This document shows positions 9,497 to 17,243 of a stretch of DNA of 37,580 nt, piece by piece (the first letter of the stretch is position 1; every line of letters starts with the position of its first letter). The DNA comes from Bacteroidales bacterium (lineage in GTDB: Bacteria > Bacteroidota > Bacteroidia > Bacteroidales > Bacteroidaceae): assembly GCA_029218405.1 (NCBI GenBank), contig JAQXRG010000094.1, positions 1 to 37,580 of the forward strand. The letters run 5' to 3'. The translations under genes were made by a program, and so were the position numbers. The notes beneath the pieces are model-generated. The model saw only the letters and a program-made list of their open reading frames with translations. It was not told the DNA's origin and searched no databases.

Positions 9497-9547
9497 ACAG
9501 ATGACCGCAGAGGGTCTTTCTTAAAGATATCCTCTGCGGTCATCTGT
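9497..9547. terminator. Bidirectional intrinsic terminator between rmlB and thrC
   Basis: A perfect 17-bp stem (ACAGATGACCGCAGAGG at 9497-9513 with its complement at 9531-9547) surrounds a 17-base loop that can itself pair TCTTT with AAAGA. TGTTTT follows on the plus strand and, read on the minus strand, GTTTTGT follows on the other side. It lies between convergent genes and can end both the rmlB and the thr transcripts. Confidence 0.85.
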
Positions 9548-9568
9548 TGTTTTACGGGGAGGCTGCCG

Positions 9569-10870
9569 TCACTCGCCCAGCAGGTACGCCTTGAATGCGG
9601 CGAACTCTTTCGACATCGCCACGGTCTGCTTCGTGCCTTTCAGGAAGGCCTGCAGCTTCGCCGGAATCTCCACCGGCGCACCGATGATTTCTTCCACGGT
9701 CTGCAGGAACTTGGCCGGATGGGCGGTCTCCAGAAACACGCCCGTCTCACCCGGCTGCAACTGCTCGGACAGGGCCCGGTAGCCGCACGCTCCATGGGGG
9801 TCGAGCAGGTAACCCGTCGCGTCGTACACCTGCTTCACCGATTCGCGGATCTGCTCGTCGGTATAGGTCGCTCCACTGATTTCGGCGGCGATGCGCGCAT
9901 GGCTGCCTTCGTACAAGGCCAGCACACGGGCGAAGTTGCTCGGGTCGCCTACGTCCATCGCATTGGCGATGGTGGCCACCGACGGGCGCGGACAATACTG
10001 TCCGGTCTGCAGGTACTGGTAGAAAATGTCGTTGCGGTTGTTGGCGGCGATGAACCGCTTGATGGGCAATCCCATGTGCTTGCCGAACAAGCCGGCCGTG
10101 ATGTTGCCGAAGTTGCCGCTCGGCACGCACACCACCACCTGGTCCGCCTTTCCCGCCTTCTTCAGCTGGGCGTAGGCATAGAAGTAGTAGAACGCCTGGG
10201 GCAGGAAGCGGGCCACGTTGATGGAGTTGGCCGATGTCAGCTGCATGTGACGGTTCAGCTCCTCGTCCATGAAAGCGTTCTTCACCAGCGCCTGGCAGTC
10301 GTCGAAGGTGCCGTCCACCTCAATGGCCGTGATGTTCTGGCCCAGCGTAGTGAACTGCTTCTCCTGGATTTCGCTCACCTTGCCCTTGGGGTAGAGCACA
10401 TACACATGGATACCTTCCACACCGAGGAAGCCGTTGGCCACGGCACTGCCGGTATCGCCCGAAGTGGCCACCAGCACATTCACCTGCCGCTTGCCCTCCT
10501 TGCGGATGAAGTACCCTAACAGACGCGCCATGAACCGGCCGCCCACATCCTTGAAGGCCAGTGTCGGCCCGTGGAACAGCTCTAACGAGTAGATGTTGTC
10601 CTGTACCTTCACCACCGGCGCGTCGAAGCTCAGCGTGTCGTACACAATCGCTTTCAGGGTATCGGCCGGCACATCCTCGCCGAAGAACGCGTCCGCCACG
10701 CGGTAAGCGATCTCCTGGAACGACAAGTCCTGTATCTCGTCGAAGAACGAATCAGGCAGCCGCTTGATTTCGTGGGGCATAAACAACCCCTTGTCGGAAG
10801 CCAGCCCTTTCACCACCGCTTCTTCCAACGAGGCATCGGCAGCTCTTCCATTTGTACTGTAGTAGTTCAT
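9569..10870 (-). CDS. thrC: Threonine synthase
   Basis: 433 residues. A PLP enzyme of fold type II that converts O-phosphohomoserine to threonine in the cytoplasm. The PLP-binding lysine is Lys107 in TLAFKDVGG, followed by the phosphate-binding ATSGDTGSAVANG segment. The N-terminal YYSTNGRA and C-terminal TAHPAKF segments are typical of the long bacterial ThrC group. It is the last gene of a three-gene thr operon: eleven bases separate it from the homoserine-kinase-like gene, and it ends at the strong terminator at 9497-9547. Confidence 0.96.
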   Translation of the reverse strand: MNYYSTNGRAADASLEEAVVKGLASDKGLFMPHEIKRLPDSFFDEIQDLSFQEIAYRVADAFFGEDVPADTLKAIVYDTLSFDAPVVKVQDNIYSLELFHGPTLAFKDVGGRFMARLLGYFIRKEGKRQVNVLVATSGDTGSAVANGFLGVEGIHVYVLYPKGKVSEIQEKQFTTLGQNITAIEVDGTFDDCQALVKNAFMDEELNRHMQLTSANSINVARFLPQAFYYFYAYAQLKKAGKADQVVVCVPSGNFGNITAGLFGKHMGLPIKRFIAANNRNDIFYQYLQTGQYCPRPSVATIANAMDVGDPSNFARVLALYEGSHARIAAEISGATYTDEQIRESVKQVYDATGYLLDPHGACGYRALSEQLQPGETGVFLETAHPAKFLQTVEEIIGAPVEIPAKLQAFLKGTKQTVAMSKEFAAFKAYLLGE

Positions 10871-10881
10871 ATATGCTATTC

Positions 10882-12096
10882 TTATTCTATATTCATAAAC
10901 AGGTTCATAAACTCATCTTTCTCCAACGCTCCGTACGCTCCCGCCTGGCACGCCACCTCGTCGTAGGTCTGCACGCCGTCGGGCTCGATGCCGGGATAAT
11001 ACACCAGGAAAGGGACGGGCTCGTTGGTATGCGTGCGGTGGGCGCAAGGGGTCGGATGGTCTGGCAGCACGGCAATGGCCACCGGTTCGTCCCAGTCCTT
11101 CACCGCTTCGTAGATAGGCCCGAGCGCACGGCTGTCCAAGTACTCGATGGTCTTCAGTTTCAGGTCCACGTTGCCTTCGTGGCCGGCCTCGTCGCTCGCC
11201 TCCACGTGCAGATAGACAAAGTCATCGGTCTTCAGGGCCTCGATGGCGGCCTGCGCCTTCCCCTCGTAGTTGGTGGTGTAGAGGCCCGTCGCCCCCTCCA
11301 CGTCGATGCAACGGAGTCCGGCGTAATGGCCGATGCCCCGGATGAGGTCCACCGCCGTAATCACCGAGCCCTTGCGGATGGCCGGATACTTCTGCGACAG
11401 CGGCTCCATCTGCGGACGGTAGCCCGGGCTCCACGGCCAGATGCTGTTGGCAGGGTCCTTCCCCTCCGCGATGCGCTTGAGGTTCACCGGATGGTCGGCC
11501 AGCAGGTCCTGCGAGGCCATGATGAGCTCGTTGAGCAGCACCGCCGTCTCCTTGGCGTCCTTGCAGAGCGGCTGCACCAGGTTCGGCCGGAACGGCTGCA
11601 AGGGCACGTCGTGCGGCGGCACGCAGGCCACCCGCTTGTCGCCTCCCTTGATGACCAACAGATGGCGGTACTGCACCCCGGTATAGAAATGCACCCGCTC
11701 TCCGCCCAGCTTCTTTTCGAGGAACTGGATGAGCTCGTCCGCCTCCTCGGTAGTGATATGGCCCGCCGAATGATTCTTCAGCAAGTCCCCCTCCACGCAC
11801 ACGATGTTGCAGCGCATGGCCATGTCGCCGGGTTCCAGTTCGACCCCGATGCTGGCCGCTTCGAGCACGCCCCGTCCCTCGTACACCTTCGGGAGGTCAT
11901 ACCCCATCACGGACATGTTGGCCACCTCGCTGCCCGGGTGAAAACCGTCGGCCACGGTCTTGAGCATGCCGGTCCGCCCCATGGCGGCCAGCCGGTCCAT
12001 GTACGGCGTGTGGGCGTACTGCAGCAATGTCTTTCCGCCCAGTGACGGCACGGCCCAGTCGGCCATCCCGTCCCCTAATAGTATAATGTGTTTCAT
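10882..12096 (-). CDS. Probable homoserine kinase of the phosphoglycerate-mutase (alkaline phosphatase superfamily) type
   Basis: 404 residues, related to archaeal-type cofactor-independent phosphoglycerate mutase. Visible features are the metal-binding LGDGMADW at residues 7-14, the phosphorylatable Ser56 in GSEVANMSVMGYD, and the C-terminal LPDHPTPCAHRTH metal site. It lies between thrA and thrC with gaps of 8 and 11 bases, and no GHMP-type ThrB is seen in the window. A family of such proteins in thr operons lacking thrB has been proposed to be the homoserine kinase (TIGR02535, from memory). That would supply the O-phosphohomoserine ThrC needs. The fold and family are clear; the homoserine kinase role rests on gene context. 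A phosphoglycerate mutase activity is the main alternative. Confidence 0.82.
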   Translation of the reverse strand: MKHIILLGDGMADWAVPSLGGKTLLQYAHTPYMDRLAAMGRTGMLKTVADGFHPGSEVANMSVMGYDLPKVYEGRGVLEAASIGVELEPGDMAMRCNIVCVEGDLLKNHSAGHITTEEADELIQFLEKKLGGERVHFYTGVQYRHLLVIKGGDKRVACVPPHDVPLQPFRPNLVQPLCKDAKETAVLLNELIMASQDLLADHPVNLKRIAEGKDPANSIWPWSPGYRPQMEPLSQKYPAIRKGSVITAVDLIRGIGHYAGLRCIDVEGATGLYTTNYEGKAQAAIEALKTDDFVYLHVEASDEAGHEGNVDLKLKTIEYLDSRALGPIYEAVKDWDEPVAIAVLPDHPTPCAHRTHTNEPVPFLVYYPGIEPDGVQTYDEVACQAGAYGALEKDEFMNLFMNIE

Positions 12097-12104
12097 ACTT
12101 CAGC

Positions 12105-14537
12105 TTAAATGTTGGCGATGCTCATGATATCGGCAAACACACCCGCCGCCGTCACCGCGGCACCGGCCCCGTAACCTTGGATGAGCATCGGGTATTCGTT
12201 GTAGCGCTCGGTGGTGAGCAGGATGATGTTGTTGCTGCCCTCCAGGTTGTAGAAGGGATGGCGCTCATCCACCTCCTGCAGCGATACGCTCGCCTTCCCA
12301 TCCTCCAGCTGCGCCACGAAGCGCAGCCGCTTGTTCTCTTTCTCCAACTGCTCGCGGCGAGCCTCAAACGCGGCGTCCAACTGCGGAATCTTCTGCCAGA
12401 AGTCCTCCAAGGTCCCCTCGAAGCACTCATCGGGCACGAAGAGGTGCTTCTCCACGTCGGCCTGCTCAATGCGGTAGCCCGCCTCACGCGCCAGGATGAC
12501 CAGCTTGCGGATGACATCCTTGCCGCTCAGGTCGATGCGCGGGTCGGGTTCCGAATAGCCTTCCTGCTGGGCCCTGCGGATGGTCTCGCTCAAGGGCACT
12601 TCCTGGCTCAAGGTGTTGAAGATGAAGTTCAGCGTGCCACTCAGCACCGCCTGTATTTTCAGTATCTTGTCGCCACTGTTGATCAAGTCATTGATGGTAT
12701 TGATGATGGGCAGCCCCGCGCCTACGTTCGTCTCGAAGAGAAACTTCACCCCCCGCTGCCGCGCGATCTGCTTCAGTTCGGCATACACATCGTACTCCGA
12801 TGAAGCGGCAATCTTGTTGGCGGCCACTACGGCGATGTTATGGCTCAGGAAGTCCTTGTACAGCCCGGCGATGGCCGGACTGGCGGTGCAGTCCACAAAC
12901 ACGGAATTGAAGATGTTCATGCCGATGATTTCGTCGTGCAGCACCTTCGGCGAGGAAGGGACGCCCTTTTCCTCCAGCGTCTGGCGGAAGTTCGTCAGGT
13001 CAATGCCCTCGCGGGTGAAGTAAGCGTGGTGGCCGTTGGCGATGCCCACCACCTTCAGCTTCAGTCCCCGCTCCTGTTTCAGTTTCTCCTGCTGACCGTG
13101 AATCTGCTCAATCAGGCTGTGTCCCACCGTACCGATGCCGCAGATAAAAAGGTTCAGCACCTGGTATTCCGACAAGAAAAAAGAGTCGTGGATGACGTTC
13201 AAGGTCTTGCGCAGTGAAGCCCCGTCCACCACGAACGAGATGTTCGTCTCGGACGCTCCCTGGGCGCACGCGATGACATTGATGCCGTTGCGACCCAGCG
13301 TGCCGAACAGCTTGCCGGCAATGCCCGGCGTATGCTTCATGTTCTCGCCGACGATGGCGACGGTCGCCAGGTTGCCTTCGGCCTTCATGGGCGAAATCTC
13401 GCCCATCTCGATTTCCTTCTTGAACTCCTCGTTCAGCACCTCGCAGGCCAGCGCCGCGTCCTCGTTGCGCACGCCGATGGAAGTCGAGTTCTCCGAGGAG
13501 GCCTGCGACACCAAGAAGACACTGATGCCGTTCTCCGCCAGGGTCTTGAAGATGCGGTGGTTCACGCCGATGACACCCACCATGCCCAGCCCCGTCATCG
13601 TGATGAGGCACGTGTCGTTGATGCTGGAAATGCCCTTGATGGGCTTCGAGGTATGGTCGGCCTGCTGGCGGATGATGGTACCCGGCGCTTCCGGATTGAA
13701 GGTGTTCTTCACCAGGATGGGGATATTCTTGTGGCACACCGGATAGATGGTGGGCGGATAGACGACCTTGGCACCGAAGTTGCACAGTTCCATCGCCTCC
13801 ACATAGCTCAGTTCGTTGATGGGATACGCCGTGCTGATGACCCTCGGGTCGGCGGTCATGAAGCCGTCCACGTCCGTCCATATCTCCAGCTGGTCAGCGT
13901 CCAAGGCGGCGGCGAGGATGGAAGCCGTATAGTCTGACCCTCCCCGACCCAGGTTGGTCACCTCTCCGGTCTCCTTGTCTGAGGAGATGAAGCCCGGCAC
14001 CAACGATACCTGCGGAATCTCGCGGAACGTTTCCTTTACCAGCCGGTTGGTCAGCTCGGAGTCAAGGATGTACTTGTTGTGCTTCTTTTCGGTCTTGATG
14101 AAGGTGCGGGAGTCGAACCACTTCGCCCCGTCAATCAGCGTCGCCACAATGATGGAGGAGAGACGCTCCCCGTAACTGACGATGGTGGCCGATGTCTTGG
14201 GCGACAGGTCATGAATCAGGTAAATGCCTTGGAAGATGTCCTTCAACTCGCTCAACAGGCCGTTCACCTCATCGAGCAACGTCTCGCGGGCCGCTCCGGC
14301 AGGAATCACGGTATAGACCATCTCGATGTGACGGTTCACGATCTCCTTCATCTCCTTCTCGTAGCCGGCATCGCCCGCAGCCGCCATCTTCGACGTGCGA
14401 ATCAGCTTGTCGGTGATGCCTCCCAAGGCAGACACCACGACAATCACCTTATCGTCCACTGCCTCCACTATCTTCTTGACGCTCAACACGCTATTGACGG
14501 AACCTACTGACGTTCCTCCGAATTTCAATACTTTCAT
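12105..14537 (-). CDS. thrA: Bifunctional aspartokinase / homoserine dehydrogenase
   Basis: 810 residues, the usual length of the fused enzyme. The N-terminal aspartate kinase begins MKVLKFGGTSVGS with the KFGGTS nucleotide site, and GRGGSDYTAS lies near residue 200. Two ACT-type regulatory segments lie around residues 310-460, the likely site of threonine feedback inhibition. The C-terminal half is the NADP-dependent homoserine dehydrogenase: an NAD-binding segment with FICGIGTVG near 465, NKIAA, and the NVGAGLPIINT segment near 610. It performs the first and third steps from aspartate to threonine. It is the first gene of the operon. No threonine-rich leader peptide or attenuator is evident upstream, so control is more likely allosteric. 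Confidence 0.96.
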   Translation of the reverse strand: MKVLKFGGTSVGSVNSVLSVKKIVEAVDDKVIVVVSALGGITDKLIRTSKMAAAGDAGYEKEMKEIVNRHIEMVYTVIPAGAARETLLDEVNGLLSELKDIFQGIYLIHDLSPKTSATIVSYGERLSSIIVATLIDGAKWFDSRTFIKTEKKHNKYILDSELTNRLVKETFREIPQVSLVPGFISSDKETGEVTNLGRGGSDYTASILAAALDADQLEIWTDVDGFMTADPRVISTAYPINELSYVEAMELCNFGAKVVYPPTIYPVCHKNIPILVKNTFNPEAPGTIIRQQADHTSKPIKGISSINDTCLITMTGLGMVGVIGVNHRIFKTLAENGISVFLVSQASSENSTSIGVRNEDAALACEVLNEEFKKEIEMGEISPMKAEGNLATVAIVGENMKHTPGIAGKLFGTLGRNGINVIACAQGASETNISFVVDGASLRKTLNVIHDSFFLSEYQVLNLFICGIGTVGHSLIEQIHGQQEKLKQERGLKLKVVGIANGHHAYFTREGIDLTNFRQTLEEKGVPSSPKVLHDEIIGMNIFNSVFVDCTASPAIAGLYKDFLSHNIAVVAANKIAASSEYDVYAELKQIARQRGVKFLFETNVGAGLPIINTINDLINSGDKILKIQAVLSGTLNFIFNTLSQEVPLSETIRRAQQEGYSEPDPRIDLSGKDVIRKLVILAREAGYRIEQADVEKHLFVPDECFEGTLEDFWQKIPQLDAAFEARREQLEKENKRLRFVAQLEDGKASVSLQEVDERHPFYNLEGSNNIILLTTERYNEYPMLIQGYGAGAAVTAAGVFADIMSIANI

Positions 14538-14586
14538 GTGCTTTTATCAATCTATTGAACACTTATATCATTTGTTGTCTGGGCGG

Positions 14587-14594
14587 CAAATATA
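14587..14594 (-). promoter_or_regulatory. Possible -7 element of the thr operon promoter
   Basis: On the minus strand the bases read TATATTTG, an exact TAnnTTTG match, 49 bases before the thrA start. TTTG occurs 15 bases further upstream, shorter than the usual 19-21 spacing, so the -33 half is uncertain. Confidence 0.4.
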
Positions 14595-14658
14595 GGGACA
14601 TTTTTTCAACAAATTGACACTTTCGGCGAGTTTTTTATCACAAGTGCGAAAAAAACGC

Positions 14659-14666
14659 TATCTTTG
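14659..14666 (+). promoter_or_regulatory. -7 promoter element for the M1 aminopeptidase gene
   Basis: TATCTTTG is an exact match to the Bacteroides -7 consensus and lies 33 bases before the ATG at 14700. The region 19-21 bases upstream is a T-run without a clear TTTG, so only half of the promoter is visible. The 162-base gap between the divergent thrA and aminopeptidase genes holds this and the thr promoter element and nothing else I can recognise. Confidence 0.5.
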
Positions 14667-14699
14667 CCCACCGTCAACCCTCTAAAACCCATAAAACGT

Positions 14700-17243
14700 A
14701 TGAAAAGATACCTGCTGGCCCTGTGCCTCACCGCTCTTTCCGCCGCCGCGCAACTGCCTGCCCCGCTCCTGCAACCGGGTGTCAGCCGCGAGCTGGCCGT
14801 CTGGCGCGAACGCCTGTACCAAGAAGTGTGCTATGACCTTTCCTTCTCGCTGCCTGAGCGGAAAGCGGACCCTGTGCAGGGAGAAGCGGCCCTGTCGTTC
14901 CGGCTGGACCAACCGCAACCGGTGGTCCTGGATTTCCGGGAGGACGCCTCGCACGTGCAGGGTGTCGAACTGAACGGCTCGCCCGTGCCCTACCGGGTGG
15001 CGGACGAGCACGTGGTCATCGAGGCTGCCGCTACCCGCGCCGGCACCAACCAGGTGCGGGTCCGCTTCACCGCCGGCAACCAGTCGCTGAACCGCAACGA
15101 CGAGTTCCTTTATACCCTGTTAGTACCCGACCGCGCCCGCACCCTGTTCCCCTGTTTTGACCAGCCGGGACTGAAAGCCCGCTTCCGCCTCACCTTGGAG
15201 GTGCCTGAGGCATGGACCGCCGTTTCCAACACTTATAGGGAGCAGGAGACGCCCCTTGCCGCCGGCCGGCGCCGCATCCGCTTCGGCCAGACCGAACCGC
15301 TCAGCACCTACCTCTTCTCTTTCGTGGCCGGACGGCTGCAACGCCAGCAGTACGACGACGGGAAGCACCGGTTCGCTGCCTACCACCGCGAGACGGACCT
15401 GAAGAAGGTGGCCCAGCTCGACACCATCTTCCGGCAGGTGGCGGCCGCGCTGGAGTGGATGGAGGACTACACCGGCATCCCTTATCCGTTCGCCAAGTAC
15501 GACTTCATCATCCTGCCCGGCTTCCAGTATGGCGGCATGGAGCACACCGGAGCCACCCTCTACAACGACACCCGGATGTTCCTCTCTGAACATCCTACCC
15601 TCGACGAAGAATTAGGACGCGCGCAACTCATCGCTCATGAGACCGCCCACATGTGGTTCGGCGACCTGATCACCATGGAGTGGTTCGACGATGTGTGGAC
15701 CAAGGAAGTCTTCGCCAACCATTTCGCCGCCTGCATCTGCGAGCCGCTCTTCCCCACCGTCAACCACCGGCTCCACCGCCTCAAGACCTTCCATGCCGCC
15801 TCCCTGTCCGAAGACCGCACACCCGGCTCGACCGCCATCCGGCAGCCCTTGGACAACCTGAACCGTGCGGGACTCGTCTATGGGCAGATTATCTACAACA
15901 AGGCTCCTATCATGATGGAAAAGCTGATGGAGCGCATGGGAGCGGACGCGTTCCGCGAGGGCATCCGCACGTATCTCCACCGGTATTCCTACGCCAACGC
16001 CACCTGGGATGACCTCGTGTGCATCCTCGACAGCATCGCGCCTGCCGCCCGCCTGCCGCAGTTCAGCCAGGCCTGGGTGAACCTGAAAGGAATGCCCGAC
16101 ATAGAATGCCGCGTGGAGGGACACCGCCTCCTCGTGCGCCAGACTGACCCGCTGGGCAGGGGGACGCTATGGCCGCAGTCCTGGACCCTGACCGCCACCG
16201 ACGGCCACCAGATCCAAGCCATCACAGTGAACCAGACCGACACACAGGCGACCGACACCTTCTCTCTCGGCTTCCTCCCCACCGCCCTGCTGCCCTCGAC
16301 CGACGGACGCGGCTACGGACGCTTCCTGCTCGACAGGGGCTCCTGCGACTGGCTGCTCGCGCACTGGCCCGACCTGACCGACGAGACCGCCCGACTGGCA
16401 ACGGTGATGAACCTGGAAGAGAACTACCGCGCCCGGCGCATTGACGCGCAGCGGTGGAGCCATTCCCTCCAGCAGGGACTGGCCCGGGAGCAGAACCCGC
16501 TCATCGCCTCGACCCTCACCGGCTACTGGACCCGCACGCTGCGCAGACTGACGGCCGACAGCCGTCCTGCCGCCGAACAGGCCATATGGGAACTGGGGCA
16601 CACACACCCGCTGCCCTCCTGCCGCCTGCAACTGCTGCGCGGCCTCATCAGCCAGGCCGTCACCCCTGCCGTCACCGACTCCCTGTACCGTCTTTGGAAA
16701 GAGCCATGCCATCCTTTGCTCGGCGAACGTGACTACACCACCCTGGCCTACGAGCTGTGCCTGCGCTACCCGCACCGGTGGAAGGACCTCCTCGCCACCC
16801 AGCGCAGCCGCATCAGCAGCCCGGACCGCCTGCGGCAGTTCGACTTCATCGCCCGTGCCCTCGACCCAGACACGACGGCCCAGGACCGCCTCTTCGAAAG
16901 CCTGCTGCAGGCCGAGAACCGGCGCATCGAACCGTGGACCGCCTCCGTCCTCCATTACCTGAACCACCCGCTCCGTGCGGAACGGGCGGTCCGTTACATC
17001 CGTCCCGGCCTGGACGTGCTGGAAGAGGTGCAGCGTACTGGCGACATCTTCTTCCCCCGCAACTGGGCAGGTGCCCTGCTCGGCGACCATGACAGTCCCG
17101 CCGCCTATGCGGAAGTGCTCCGCTTCCTGAACGAGCATCCGGACTATCCCTCTCTGCTGAGGAACAAGATTCTGCAGGCCGCCGAAGGCATGGCCGCTGA
17201 AGGAACGACCGCTGAAGGAACGGCCGCCTCCACCGCTCCCTAA
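14700..17243 (+). CDS. Exported M1-family zinc aminopeptidase
   Basis: 847 residues. The gluzincin motif HETAH is at residues 313-317, with the third zinc ligand Glu336 exactly 18 residues on (WTKEVFANH). The exopeptidase motif reads GGMEH where most M1 enzymes have GAMEN; the final His in place of Asn is a variation to note. The start at 14700 gives a clear signal peptide (MKRYLLALCLTALSAAAQ), so the enzyme is probably periplasmic or surface-exposed and removes N-terminal residues from peptides. The alternative start at 14664 would put a non-signal extension in front. The C-terminus ends in an imperfect AEGxxAEGTTAEGTA repeat. The stop codon overlaps the stop of the convergent RND pump gene. 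Confidence 0.93.
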   Translation: MKRYLLALCLTALSAAAQLPAPLLQPGVSRELAVWRERLYQEVCYDLSFSLPERKADPVQGEAALSFRLDQPQPVVLDFREDASHVQGVELNGSPVPYRVADEHVVIEAAATRAGTNQVRVRFTAGNQSLNRNDEFLYTLLVPDRARTLFPCFDQPGLKARFRLTLEVPEAWTAVSNTYREQETPLAAGRRRIRFGQTEPLSTYLFSFVAGRLQRQQYDDGKHRFAAYHRETDLKKVAQLDTIFRQVAAALEWMEDYTGIPYPFAKYDFIILPGFQYGGMEHTGATLYNDTRMFLSEHPTLDEELGRAQLIAHETAHMWFGDLITMEWFDDVWTKEVFANHFAACICEPLFPTVNHRLHRLKTFHAASLSEDRTPGSTAIRQPLDNLNRAGLVYGQIIYNKAPIMMEKLMERMGADAFREGIRTYLHRYSYANATWDDLVCILDSIAPAARLPQFSQAWVNLKGMPDIECRVEGHRLLVRQTDPLGRGTLWPQSWTLTATDGHQIQAITVNQTDTQATDTFSLGFLPTALLPSTDGRGYGRFLLDRGSCDWLLAHWPDLTDETARLATVMNLEENYRARRIDAQRWSHSLQQGLAREQNPLIASTLTGYWTRTLRRLTADSRPAAEQAIWELGHTHPLPSCRLQLLRGLISQAVTPAVTDSLYRLWKEPCHPLLGERDYTTLAYELCLRYPHRWKDLLATQRSRISSPDRLRQFDFIARALDPDTTAQDRLFESLLQAENRRIEPWTASVLHYLNHPLRAERAVRYIRPGLDVLEEVQRTGDIFFPRNWAGALLGDHDSPAAYAEVLRFLNEHPDYPSLLRNKILQAAEGMAAEGTTAEGTAASTAP
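17181..17225 (+). repeat. 15-bp tandem repeat in the tail of the M1 aminopeptidase gene
   Basis: Three adjacent 15-bp units (17181-17195, 17196-17210, 17211-17225) encode AEGMA, AEGTT and AEGTA. Units 2 and 3 differ by a single base and unit 1 is more diverged. The unit length keeps the frame, so copy-number changes would only alter the length of the C-terminal tail. Confidence 0.8.
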
